Shown here one piece after another: positions 55,210-63,523 of a stretch of 64,000 nt of DNA; position 1 is the stretch's first letter, and every line of letters begins with the position of its first letter. The notes beneath the pieces were generated by a model. The model did no database searches and was not told the DNA's origin. It was given only the letters and a program-made list of their open reading frames with translations. Where the stretch lies: NCBI GenBank assembly GCA_023428695.1, contig JAEYWY010000028.1:506470-570469 (forward strand), read 5' to 3'. Origin of the DNA: Bacteroidota bacterium. GTDB taxonomy: Bacteria; Bacteroidota; Bacteroidia; Cytophagales; Cyclobacteriaceae. A program made the translations under genes and the position numbers.

Positions 55210-56496
55210 ATGTCTAAAACTGCTGAATTAATTATTGACGGCAAGTCGTATACCTTTCCGATAATCACGGGCACGGAGAATGAGAACGCTATTGACATCA
55301 GTGATTTGCTGGAGAAGACCGGAACGGTAACACTTGACCTTGGGTATAAGAATACGGGGGCGACAAAGAGCGGGATCACGTTTCTTGATGGTGACAGAGG
55401 CATCCTGCGGTACAGGGGCTACAGCATCGAAGAGCTCGCGGAAAAGTCAAACTTCCTCGAAGTGGCCTATCTGTTGATATTCGGCGAACTCCCGACACAA
55501 CAGCAGTTCGACAAGTTTGCTTACGATATCAAGACGCACACGCTAGTTCACGAAGACATTAAAAAGATGCTGGACGGGTTTCCGTCAACGGCACATCCGA
55601 TGGGGGTATTAGCCTCCCTTTTCTGCTCACAGACAGCATTTTATCCGGAGTCACTGGATCCTAACCGTTCTGCCGAAGGCGTTTATCTGAGCATTATTCG
55701 CTCGCTGGCGAAAATGCCTACATTCGCCGCGTGGGCATACAAGAACGCGATCGGGCACCCGGTTAATTATCCTGACAACTCCCTCGATTATTGCGGACGC
55801 TTCCTCAAGATGATGTTTGCGCTTCCCGCAGAAGAATATCAGCCCGACCCGGTTATCGCCGACGCGCTGGACAAACTGTTGATCCTTCATGCTGACCACG
55901 AACAAAACTGTTCAACCTCGACGGTGCGAATGGTTGGCTCTTCCAGGGCAAGCATTTACTCCTCAATTTCTGCGGGTATCAACGCACTATGGGGACCGCT
56001 TCACGGCGGGGCAAACCAGGAGGTGATCATCATGCTTGAGAATATCCGCAAAGATGGTGGCGACACCGACAAGTGGATCAACAAGGCCAAAGACAAGAAC
56101 AGTGGCTTCCGCCTGATGGGCTTCGGACATCGTGTTTACAAGAACTTCGACCCGCGTGCAAAGATTATCAAGAAAGCTGCGGATGATGTACTGACGAAAC
56201 TCGGCGTAAACGATCCTGTACTTGAAATCGCCATGAAGCTCGAAGAAGCTGCGTTGAAGGATCCGTACTTTGTTGAGCGGAGACTTTACCCGAACGTCGA
56301 TTTCTATTCAGGAATTATTTACCGCGCGTTGGGCATCCCCGTTGAAATGTTCACGGTAATGTTTGCGATCGGACGTCTCCCGGGATGGATCGCTCAGTGG
56401 AAAGAGATGCGCGAAAACAAGGAACCTATCGGCCGACCACGGCAGATTTATACAGGGACTCCCCTGCGCAGTTTTGTTGAAATGAAAAAGCGGTAG
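55210..56496 (+). CDS. gltA: Citrate synthase
   Basis: A 428-residue type II (hexameric) citrate synthase that condenses acetyl-CoA and oxaloacetate at the entry of the TCA cycle. The small N-terminal beta domain (ELIIDGKSYTFPIITG) marks the Gram-negative type. Active-site parts: ILHADHEQNCSTSTVRMVGS, GPLHGGANQEV (His), MGFGHRVYKNFDPRAKII (His), and VDFYSGIIYRALGIP (Asp). The closing RPRQIYTG and the terminal basic tail are typical. ATG at 55210 follows an in-frame TTG. The acyl-CoA-binding protein gene follows after 9 bases, suggesting an operon. Confidence 0.97.
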   Translation: MSKTAELIIDGKSYTFPIITGTENENAIDISDLLEKTGTVTLDLGYKNTGATKSGITFLDGDRGILRYRGYSIEELAEKSNFLEVAYLLIFGELPTQQQFDKFAYDIKTHTLVHEDIKKMLDGFPSTAHPMGVLASLFCSQTAFYPESLDPNRSAEGVYLSIIRSLAKMPTFAAWAYKNAIGHPVNYPDNSLDYCGRFLKMMFALPAEEYQPDPVIADALDKLLILHADHEQNCSTSTVRMVGSSRASIYSSISAGINALWGPLHGGANQEVIIMLENIRKDGGDTDKWINKAKDKNSGFRLMGFGHRVYKNFDPRAKIIKKAADDVLTKLGVNDPVLEIAMKLEEAALKDPYFVERRLYPNVDFYSGIIYRALGIPVEMFTVMFAIGRLPGWIAQWKEMRENKEPIGRPRQIYTGTPLRSFVEMKKR

Positions 56497-56505
56497 TCGC
56501 TCTAT

Positions 56506-56769
56506 ATGGATTTGAATCAGGAGTTTGAAAAAGCGGTGGCGCGTTCGAAGGAGCTGACGAAACGTCCCTCCAACGAGGAATTGCTTACGTTGTATGCGCT
56601 GTACAAGCAGGCCAGCGAAGGCGATGTATCGGGTGACCGGCCCGGTGGATTTGACTTCAAGGCAATTGCCAAGTACGATGCCTGGGCAGAACAAAAAGGC
56701 AAATCCCGTGAATCGGCAATGGATGAATACATCCGCTTTGTACAGAAGCTTCACGAGCAGTACGCCTGA
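56506..56769 (+). CDS. Acyl-CoA-binding protein (ACBP)
   Basis: An 87-residue protein with the complete four-helix ACBP fold: FEKAVARSKELTKRPSNEEL (helix 1 and loop), LLTLYALYKQASEGDV (the YxLYKQA motif with the ligand-contact Tyr and Lys), then KAIAKYDAWAEQKGKSRESA (KYDAWxxxKG signature) and MDEYIRFVQKL. ACBPs bind long-chain acyl-CoA esters in the cytosol; they are nearly universal in eukaryotes and patchy in bacteria. Placed between gltA and rsmE with a 9-base gap upstream and 2 bases downstream, it is likely co-transcribed with both. Confidence 0.95.
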   Translation: MDLNQEFEKAVARSKELTKRPSNEELLTLYALYKQASEGDVSGDRPGGFDFKAIAKYDAWAEQKGKSRESAMDEYIRFVQKLHEQYA

Positions 56770-56771
56770 AT

Positions 56772-57473
56772 GTGAATCTCTTTTACCAGCCACGGATCCG
56801 CGAAGGCGTTAACCATCTTGACGCAGACGAATCCAGGCACTGTACGCGTGTCCTTCGAAAACGCGCAGGTGATACAATACGCCTAACTGACGGACTTGGT
56901 TCTTTCTACGATGCTGTAATCGAAGACGACTCATCGCGTGAATGTCGTTTCAGAATAACAGCAACGCATGAAGTGCAACCCCCGCCCTGTACGATCCACA
57001 TTGCCGTTGCTCCTACCAAGAATGCGGACCGTATTGAGTGGTTCGTCGAGAAGTCAACCGAGTTCGGTATCGACCGGATAACGCTTTTGTCTTGCCAGCA
57101 TTCTGAACGAACCTTCATCAAGACCGACCGTCTTGAAAAGGTGGCGCTCAGTGCGATGAAGCAGTCGCTGAAGGCGTACCTGCCAGTAATCACTCCATTG
57201 ACACCATTTAATGAGCTTGTTCAATCCGCAGATGAAGCGAATCGGTTTATCGCACATGTGGACGAAGGCAATCCTCTGCATCTGCAGGAGGCGGCCCGTC
57301 ACCTCAAGGGTTCACACCTCGTTTTGATCGGGCCCGAAGGTGACTTCTCGACGGAGGAGCTGCGCCTGGCGACATCTGCGGGTTTCGTAAAAGTCAGCCT
57401 TGGCGGGAGTCGGCTCCGAACGGAAACCGCGGCACTGGCGGCATGCCACATCCTCAATTTGCTTTGCCCCTGA
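56772..57473 (+). CDS. rsmE: 16S rRNA m3U1498 methyltransferase
   Basis: A 233-residue SPOUT-class enzyme that methylates U1498 of 16S rRNA with SAM. The N-terminal PUA-like domain has HCTRVLRKRAGDTIRLTDGL; the SPOUT knot has LIGPEGDFSTEEL and SLGGSRLRTETAALAACHIL, both diagnostic for RsmE. Start is a GTG at 56772, two bases after the ACBP stop; an ATG at 56770 is immediately followed by a stop in its own frame. The coupling suggests dependence on translation of the upstream gene. Confidence 0.96.
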   Translation: MNLFYQPRIREGVNHLDADESRHCTRVLRKRAGDTIRLTDGLGSFYDAVIEDDSSRECRFRITATHEVQPPPCTIHIAVAPTKNADRIEWFVEKSTEFGIDRITLLSCQHSERTFIKTDRLEKVALSAMKQSLKAYLPVITPLTPFNELVQSADEANRFIAHVDEGNPLHLQEAARHLKGSHLVLIGPEGDFSTEELRLATSAGFVKVSLGGSRLRTETAALAACHILNLLCP

Positions 57474-57598
57474 TTACGGCAACTTGTACGTGAGATTTGA
57501 ATTCCGTCGGACTCAGTCTTGTTAATCGCTATTAATCATTGTTAATTGCTTTATGGCCGGAGGAATTCCGCGCCCGTTCAACCTCCTCATACCATCGT

Positions 57599-58834
57599 AT
57601 GGTTTTAAATTACATCTGGGTAGGATTCTTCCTCATCGCTTTCGTCGTTGCACTCATCAGGCTGATCTTCTTCCAGGACATGGAAGTTTTTCCCAACATG
57701 CTGCAATCCACTTTTGAAAACGCGCGCCTGGGGTTTGAGATATCTCTCGGTTTAACCGGTGTGATGGCGTTGTGGCTTGGACTGATGAAAATCGGTGAAA
57801 AAGGTGGGATGGTACCCATTCTTTCGCGACTCGTTGGTCCGTTTTTCTCGCGATTGTTTCCCGAAATTCCAAAGAATCACCCGGCCATCGGTTCGATCAT
57901 ACTCAACTTCAGCGCGAACATACTCGGTCTCGACAATGCAGCAACACCGCTGGGCCTTAAGGCGATGAATGAGTTGCAGGAGATCAATCCGAACAAGGAC
58001 GTTGCATCAAATGCTCAGATCATGTTCCTCGTATTAAATGCATCGGGGCTGACGGTCATTCCAATCTCGGTGCTCGCGGACAGGGTTGTACTGGGTTCCA
58101 CCAATCCAACGAGTATTTTTATTCCAACACTCATTGCTACGTTCTCCTCTACATTCGTCGGTCTGCTCTACGTATGTATCCGGCAGCGAATCAAACTATA
58201 TGATCCGGTTTTACTGGCTTATATTCTTGGCGCGACGGCGATGGTCGGTGGTATGATTTACTATTTCTCACAGCTTGGGCCGGAAGAAATCCAACACCAG
58301 TCTTCCATTTTTACAGGGATCATCATCTTCAGTATTATCATCGCTTTCATTACTCTCGGTATTCGCAGGCGGGTTCCGATTTTCGAAACCTTTGTTGAAG
58401 GTGCTAAGGAAGGATTTAACACCGCTATCAAGATCATACCCTTTTTGATAGCCATGCTGGTTGCGATCGGCGTGTTCAGGCAGTCGGGCACACTGCCATA
58501 CATCGAATCGGGAATCAAGTGGACCGTTGAGGCAGCGGGAATCAACTCCGATTTCGTCCCGGCGATTCCGGTAGCGCTGCTAAAGCCTATGTCGGGCTCA
58601 GGTGCACGTGGCATGATGATAGAAGTGACCGAGGCCCACGGTGGACCCGACCAGTTTGTAGGCCAGCTCGCCAGCGTATTCCGTGGGTGCGCCGAGACCA
58701 CGTTATACCTGACCGCGCTCTATTTCGGAGCAGTAAGCGTAAGGAATACACGGTATGCCGTCACGGGTGGGTTGATTGCCGACCTCGCCGGTATGATGGC
58801 CGCGATCTTTGTCGCGTACCTGTTTTTCCATTAG
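57599..58834 (+). CDS. Nucleoside-recognition (Gate) membrane protein, SpmA/SpmB-like fusion
   Basis: A 411-residue membrane protein with two Gate domains: the first half (SpmA-like) contains GLMKIGEKGGMVPILSRLVG and NFSANILGLDNAATPLGLKA, the second (SpmB-like) contains VEGAKEGFNTAIKIIPFLIA and PVALLKPMSGSGARGMMIEV, with about ten hydrophobic helices. Bacillus has these as two proteins needed for spore maturation; the fused form is common in non-sporulating Bacteroidota, where its transport role is not known. ATG at 57599 gives the membrane-first N-terminus; the frame starts at 57539. Confidence 0.9.
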   Translation: MVLNYIWVGFFLIAFVVALIRLIFFQDMEVFPNMLQSTFENARLGFEISLGLTGVMALWLGLMKIGEKGGMVPILSRLVGPFFSRLFPEIPKNHPAIGSIILNFSANILGLDNAATPLGLKAMNELQEINPNKDVASNAQIMFLVLNASGLTVIPISVLADRVVLGSTNPTSIFIPTLIATFSSTFVGLLYVCIRQRIKLYDPVLLAYILGATAMVGGMIYYFSQLGPEEIQHQSSIFTGIIIFSIIIAFITLGIRRRVPIFETFVEGAKEGFNTAIKIIPFLIAMLVAIGVFRQSGTLPYIESGIKWTVEAAGINSDFVPAIPVALLKPMSGSGARGMMIEVTEAHGGPDQFVGQLASVFRGCAETTLYLTALYFGAVSVRNTRYAVTGGLIADLAGMMAAIFVAYLFFH

Positions 58835-58945
58835 GGATTTCATAATCCTGCATCTATGAAATACACCCCATCCATGTAAGGAATAGACCGATATAAAACA
58901 ACCTATTTGTTTGTTTAACTGCCCAATCGAGGTTATCATTGTTAT

Positions 58946-59395
58946 ATGGAAAAGAAAGCGGAAATACAAAAGACCATATACGATAACGCTAAGACGCACT
59001 TCCTTGGTAATTTCCCCGACTCCCTTCCTATCGAACAAGCTTACGTACACATCGGAATTTACCTCGGATGGATTATCGATGCAGGACTCTATTCAGAGTA
59101 TTTCGAAGACGAAGCTTCCAATCAGATTTTCCGGTTCAGAAGAAGAGAGATTTCGTGTACTATCCTTAGTGAGATCTGGGATGGCTACCTTGGTTATGAA
59201 CTGTTCAACCGCCAGGGAAACATGTTCACGTACTACTACTACGGCGGTGGTCTCTACCGGAATGACTATGACGAGATTCTTGTCAAGACACTCCCTTCGA
59301 TATACCATGTTACCGACAGCTGGGAGAATTATGAGAAGATGAAGCTGCGTATCGACATGCGCTGCCAGGACTGGAAACGTCTCGTTTCAGCCTAG
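58946..59395 (+). CDS. Uncharacterised small protein (149 aa)
   Basis: A soluble protein of 149 residues with HIGIYLGWIIDAGLYSEYFED in its first half and a Tyr-rich centre (MFTYYYYGGGLYRNDYDE) near residue 100, then a WENYEKMKLRIDMRCQDW helix. The His-Ile-Gly start of a Trp-containing helix recalls an uncharacterised family of about 120-150 residues (possibly DUF7832), some members of which I associate with polymorphic-toxin neighbourhoods; I am not certain of this. It stands alone, 6 bases from the convergent stop of the next gene. Confidence 0.55.
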   Translation: MEKKAEIQKTIYDNAKTHFLGNFPDSLPIEQAYVHIGIYLGWIIDAGLYSEYFEDEASNQIFRFRRREISCTILSEIWDGYLGYELFNRQGNMFTYYYYGGGLYRNDYDEILVKTLPSIYHVTDSWENYEKMKLRIDMRCQDWKRLVSA

Positions 59396-59401
59396 GCCGC
59401 C

Positions 59402-61195
59402 TTACCGCAGCATCTTTCCGTTCTTATCCACCACACTTTCACTGGCATCGGCCCGAATTACGAATTCACCTGAGTCCTGCCGGTACATCAATTCTTTTGG
59501 GACAAACTTCAGCGCGTAGTTGGAGCTCCACGCCAGGCCGTCGGAGCGATATATTTTTGCCAGGGTAGCCTTATACGTATTGTCCTTGCCAGGTTTTTCC
59601 GAGAACAGCAGGACGTAAAACACCTGTCCTGACGGATCCGAATATGCCAGCGTCTTTGCTGCCGGGAAGCGCGAGCGCGTAAACGCAGGTTTGTCAACCG
59701 GGAACTTGATCCTGATATCAGGTTTGCGCGTTGGCGTTATCGTGTAGAAGTAACCCTGTGCAGAAACCGAATCCGCATACTCCAGTCCGACGGTGAACTT
59801 CTCGTCTTCGACTGACAACGGCATAAAACGTCTCGGGGCTGAGACCTGGAACAGGGGAATTGAATCCTTTTCATCAAGCACCATCCAGCGCAACGACTCC
59901 TCCACCCGTGCGACCAACTCCTGCTTTCTTTCCTTTTCACGCGAAGAGAAATCCTTCATTACCTTCAGGAAACTCCTAAGAACCGTTGCATTCCCGTATG
60001 TGTTATTTACAAAGTGCTCGTAATTACGCAGCTCCTTTTCGAAATCCCGTTTCAATACTTCACCGGTGAGACTGTCCAGTTTCGATGCCTTATCGAGTTC
60101 GTTCTTCGACATCGTTAGCTGAAGCTGTACGTTAGCAGTGTCTGCTGACTTTTTGTTTTCGATTACCAGCGAACGGTATTCAAGGTCTGCAATCTTAACT
60201 TTGAAGACATCCATCGGCAGCGGTCGCTCATCATACTTCGCGAGTTTCTCGAGCAACAACCGGTCAATCAGCTTGCTCAGATCAGGTTTCACCGACACCG
60301 AATCGGTATTCATATGCTCACGCAGTTTATTGATCTCAACGTCATACACGATGAGGTGTTCGCGAATCGGCATAATTTCATTCACGATAGCATCCTTGAC
60401 ATTCGAAGCCCATGTTTTGTAGTCCCAGATGCTTACTTCATCCTTATAAAAATCCGCTCCGGCTTTACCGTCATTTTTGAAAGACTTGATTTCCTGTTTT
60501 TGAAGCGACTGATTATAGCCAATCTTTCCCAGTGTGGTTGCACTGCTCTTGTATTGATCAAACGCTTTCACGACCGAGTCGTACCGGATAACCAACGCGC
60601 TCAGGTTTGCCACGAGTGCCGAATCCGCGCGAAGATATAATTCCTTGTCATCGCCAAATCGCGCGTCAATAGACGAATACAATGCATAGCACTTCCTGTA
60701 AAGTGAATCAGACAGAACGAAGTAATGTTTAACCATCCGGATACGGTCCGCGCGCTCGCGAAGCATTTCGATTCTCTTTTCAATATCGAACTGCACATCG
60801 GAAAGCTTGATACCAAATTCACCAGTGCGCAGATCGCGGCGGTTGTACGCCTGATAGTACTCGTCGTTTCGTTTGATCTCTTTCTCCGTTATTGAACCGT
60901 ACGCTTTTTGGTAAAACGCGATGGCGGAATCCATCTGTTCGATAGTCCGGGGAGTTTGTTTCAATACATCACCACGCAAGGACTTCTCCTGGTAGATAAT
61001 TCCCATATACAGATATGCATTGGGATTATCGGTGGTTTCGGTGAGATAAGTTTTAAGAAAAGGTTCAGCAGCTTCGTACTGCTTCGTGCTGAGAAGTCCC
61101 CAGATGTCTTTGTATTTGATTTTCTTCTGGGCGAACCCTGTTTGAGACACGCAAACGAGGGTGGTCAAAATGAGGAAAAAAGCCAATTTTCGCAT
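59402..61195 (-). CDS. Large secreted helical protein, unknown function
   Basis: A 597-residue exported protein (signal peptide ending QTGFAQ). Residues about 30-75 look like a TPR pair (LLSTKQYEAAEPFLKTYLTE, AYLYMGIIYQEKS). A long, highly charged alpha-helical region with coiled-coil character covers about 80-420. The C-terminal ~150 residues are beta-rich (FMPLSVEDEKFTVGLEYADS, DPSGQVFYVLLFSEK). I recognise no family; it may be a lineage-specific periplasmic scaffold. It ends 6 bases from the convergent 58946-59395 gene. Confidence 0.6.
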   Translation of the reverse strand: MRKLAFFLILTTLVCVSQTGFAQKKIKYKDIWGLLSTKQYEAAEPFLKTYLTETTDNPNAYLYMGIIYQEKSLRGDVLKQTPRTIEQMDSAIAFYQKAYGSITEKEIKRNDEYYQAYNRRDLRTGEFGIKLSDVQFDIEKRIEMLRERADRIRMVKHYFVLSDSLYRKCYALYSSIDARFGDDKELYLRADSALVANLSALVIRYDSVVKAFDQYKSSATTLGKIGYNQSLQKQEIKSFKNDGKAGADFYKDEVSIWDYKTWASNVKDAIVNEIMPIREHLIVYDVEINKLREHMNTDSVSVKPDLSKLIDRLLLEKLAKYDERPLPMDVFKVKIADLEYRSLVIENKKSADTANVQLQLTMSKNELDKASKLDSLTGEVLKRDFEKELRNYEHFVNNTYGNATVLRSFLKVMKDFSSREKERKQELVARVEESLRWMVLDEKDSIPLFQVSAPRRFMPLSVEDEKFTVGLEYADSVSAQGYFYTITPTRKPDIRIKFPVDKPAFTRSRFPAAKTLAYSDPSGQVFYVLLFSEKPGKDNTYKATLAKIYRSDGLAWSSNYALKFVPKELMYRQDSGEFVIRADASESVVDKNGKMLR

Positions 61196-61223
61196 TCTGA
61201 AACGATTTAACTCCGAAATTAGT

Positions 61224-61231
61224 TAATTTTG
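61224..61231 (+). promoter_or_regulatory. Bacteroidota -7 box upstream of the TlpA-like gene
   Basis: TAATTTTG matches TAnnTTTG and lies 36 bases before the ATG at 61267, a normal leader length. No TTTG is visible at the -33 position. Confidence 0.45.
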
Positions 61232-61266
61232 AGGGACTTTACGCAAAAAGTTATCATTAACACGAC

Positions 61267-61875
61267 ATGCAACAATCAGGCAAAACTATGGGAAAGTTGA
61301 ACAAAATCTTCTCAACCCTTAAGCCGTGGCTACTCGTAGTCTCGCTGTTCTTACTGATGCGGTTCACCGGAGCTGGCGTTGCGATCAACACCGCAGCTCA
61401 AAGCGCGTTGATGAAAACCGGTGTCATGGATGTTTCTGTCGATGACGGCGAAACACTTTCAAAGAAATTCGACTACGACTTCACGCTTCTCGACGTCAAT
61501 CAGAACCACGTTGACGCAAGTTCATTCAAAGGCAAAACTATTTTCATTAACCTATGGGCTACGTGGTGCGGCCCGTGCCGCGTTGAGATGCCATCTATAC
61601 AAAAACTTTATGAGACTGCCGACAAGGATAAAGTAGTGTTCATCATGCTGGCACTTGATCAAAAGGATCCGTTCAGGAAAGTGTCAAAGTTTATCGAGGA
61701 CAAACAATTCACCTTCCCGGTGTACTACCCGGCCAGCACCCTGCCTCAGATTCTCCAGGTTCCTACAATTCCAACCACATTTGTCATAGGCCCTGATGGT
61801 AAAGTGGTACACAAACAAGTGGGAGTTGCCAATTATGACACGGAAGAATTCAGGACGTTTCTGCATCAGCAATAA
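61267..61875 (+). CDS. TlpA/ResA-like thioredoxin-fold protein, membrane-anchored
   Basis: A 202-residue protein with an N-terminal membrane anchor or signal (WLLVVSLFLLMRFTG, residues about 22-36) and a periplasmic thioredoxin fold. The redox motif WCGPC is at about residues 100-104 in NLWATWCGPCRVEMPSI, and the cis-Pro region is VPTIPTTFVIG. AhpC/TSA-like beta hairpin FTLLDVNQNHVDASSFKGKT precedes it. Such proteins reduce or oxidise envelope disulfides, as in cytochrome maturation. An internal ATG at 61288 is a possible start. Confidence 0.92.
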   Translation: MQQSGKTMGKLNKIFSTLKPWLLVVSLFLLMRFTGAGVAINTAAQSALMKTGVMDVSVDDGETLSKKFDYDFTLLDVNQNHVDASSFKGKTIFINLWATWCGPCRVEMPSIQKLYETADKDKVVFIMLALDQKDPFRKVSKFIEDKQFTFPVYYPASTLPQILQVPTIPTTFVIGPDGKVVHKQVGVANYDTEEFRTFLHQQ

Positions 61876-62604
61876 TCCAAAGCTCCGAACTCGGGAGGCG
61901 TACACGATGCATAGTAAATTCTAAATGCCTCGATTGCGCAATCCGGTATAGTGCGATGTAACCACTCCATAGCCTGCGTGTCCGCTACTCTTCCAGGCGC
62001 ATCGAAAAATCGCAATACATTGTGTGGCTCTGAAATTCAGGCGTGCCCCTGGTTTGATTCGTATCCATCCGAAGCTCGTTGTTGATTGCGCTGATATAGC
62101 GACTCTGTTATATCATTCGCCTTTAGAATCCTCTTACATTGCGCATGTAATCCTTAACGGCAGCGGTATACGCGTTGTAAGATTCCACGTCTTCGCAAGT
62201 CGCGTGTAATCAGCGCTTCTGCTACGGATCAGCCACCTGTGCCTTTGCCCACTGCGATGCGACCCTGAAATTTACCCGCGTCTTGCGCTTCCGTTTCCTT
62301 CTTTCGGTCCGGTTTCTTAGGAGCTACCTGACCAATTGAAAGAATTACAACCGTGTTGTGACGCCAATTCCCGGAGACCTCGCTCGTGTTGCGTCCATGG
62401 TTAATACATCCTCCAGTTTTTGTCCAGTCTCGCTGCCTATGGCTAACCTGATAATTCCGGAATCCATTAGCGAAAGACAAAGCGGCAACCGTCAGTCTGT
62501 TGGAAAGGGTACAAAGTTTGAAAGCCGCCGCACATCGGCGGATTACCGCTATTACTTTTGAACTTTGTTGACTAGATTGAACCTCAAACAAACGCTTACA
62601 ATTC
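61876..62604. other. Gene-poor region of about 730 bases
   Basis: No confident gene. On the minus strand a coding-like stretch ends at 61866 (FFDAPGRVADTQAMEWLHRT onward, about 55 codons) but meets an in-frame stop upstream, so it may be a decayed gene end. A 140-codon minus frame at 62229-62651 runs over the start of the next gene and has poor composition. A perfect hairpin CCGCCG-CACAT-CGGCGG lies at 62525-62541. No tRNA is seen. Confidence 0.4.
62553..62560 (+). promoter_or_regulatory. Bacteroidota -7 box upstream of the TapB-like gene
   Basis: TACTTTTG matches TAnnTTTG and lies 45 bases before the ATG at 62605. The CCGCCG/CGGCGG hairpin sits 12 bases upstream of it, where a regulator could act. 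Confidence 0.45.
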
Positions 62605-63300
62605 ATGAAATCGTTTCTATCTATCATTCTGTTCTTCAGCGGGCTCTCCATCGCGCAGGCCCAGTGTAACGCTTTCTTTCCGATCGGCGAGGGAGTGAAG
62701 TGGAGTTACGACTATTACGACAAAAAAGACAAACTTACCCTTAAGACTGTCCAGTGGTTTAAAGACGTCAGCGGTTCTGGCAGCTCCATGAAAGCAATGC
62801 TTGTCCAGGAAATGATTGACGCAAAAAAAGACAAAAGCATCGGCACATCAGAATCAGAATGGATATGTAACGACGGTACCTTACATTTTGCGATCAACAA
62901 CATGGCTTTTGAAGGGCAGGCCGCAGCACCCAGTCCATCGATGACAATGGACATTACCGGTGACAAAATGGATGTCCCCTCCTCATTGTCTGTTGGCGAA
63001 TCGCTTAAAGATCTTCATTATCAAATCAAGATGACCGTATCGGGAATGACAGTCATGAACCGGAAGTTCAGCGTCACCGACAGAAAAGTTGTTTCGCAGG
63101 AAAAGGTCGAGACTCCCGCCGGCACTTTCGATTGTTACAAGGTAACATACACCACAACGAGTGAGGGTGGAATTGGTTCCGGTACTACGAAGACCACTAT
63201 CTGGTATGCGAAAGACGTCGGGGTAGTAAAGTCAGAAAACTACAATGAAAAAGGAGGCCTGATGGGCAAACAAGTGCTGTCAAAAATTGAGAAATCGTAA
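62605..63300 (+). CDS. Secreted TapB/DUF3108-like protein
   Basis: A 231-residue secreted protein with signal peptide ending SIAQAQ, then CNAFFPIGEGVKWSYDYYDK, a start I associate with TapB-like proteins. The all-beta body has repeated up-down strands (VKMTVSGMTVMNRKFSVTDR-like region near residue 150) and VETPAGTFDCYKVTYTTTSE followed by TTIWYAKDVGVVKSENYNEK, the typical closing of DUF3108-related domains. Function is unknown; the fold suggests a periplasmic or outer-membrane-associated binding role. It precedes a region with REP-like palindromes. Confidence 0.7.
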   Translation: MKSFLSIILFFSGLSIAQAQCNAFFPIGEGVKWSYDYYDKKDKLTLKTVQWFKDVSGSGSSMKAMLVQEMIDAKKDKSIGTSESEWICNDGTLHFAINNMAFEGQAAAPSPSMTMDITGDKMDVPSSLSVGESLKDLHYQIKMTVSGMTVMNRKFSVTDRKVVSQEKVETPAGTFDCYKVTYTTTSEGGIGSGTTKTTIWYAKDVGVVKSENYNEKGGLMGKQVLSKIEKS

Positions 63301-63523
63301 CGGATTGCCTAAACGTACTCTTTGGTATCGTACTCCCGGAAACGGGAGGACCCGAATAACAGGCATCCTCACGGAAACGGACGGACTGAAGTCCGTCCAC
63401 GCCTCTGGCGACATTGAAAAGGTTGCAGAGGTTTCGCGTATATAGGAGTACGACCTGCGTCGCCAGTGGTATCACGGAAACATTACAGTATCAATACGAG
63501 GCTACGCCTCTTGCGTGTCTACT
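63301..63523. repeat. Intergenic REP-like palindromes
   Basis: About 220 bases without a gene. It contains a perfect palindrome GGACGGACT-GA-AGTCCGTCC (63379-63398, approximately), whose core CGGACTGAAGTCCG resembles REP elements mobilised by TnpREP/RAYT transposases in several phyla, and a second hairpin GAGGC-TAC-GCCTC (63498-63510). No transposase gene is in the window. Confidence 0.45.

Noticed and set aside
62229..62651. 140-codon minus-strand frame in the 62 kb gap
   Set aside because: It overlaps the start and promoter of the secreted protein at 62605 and has poor protein composition.
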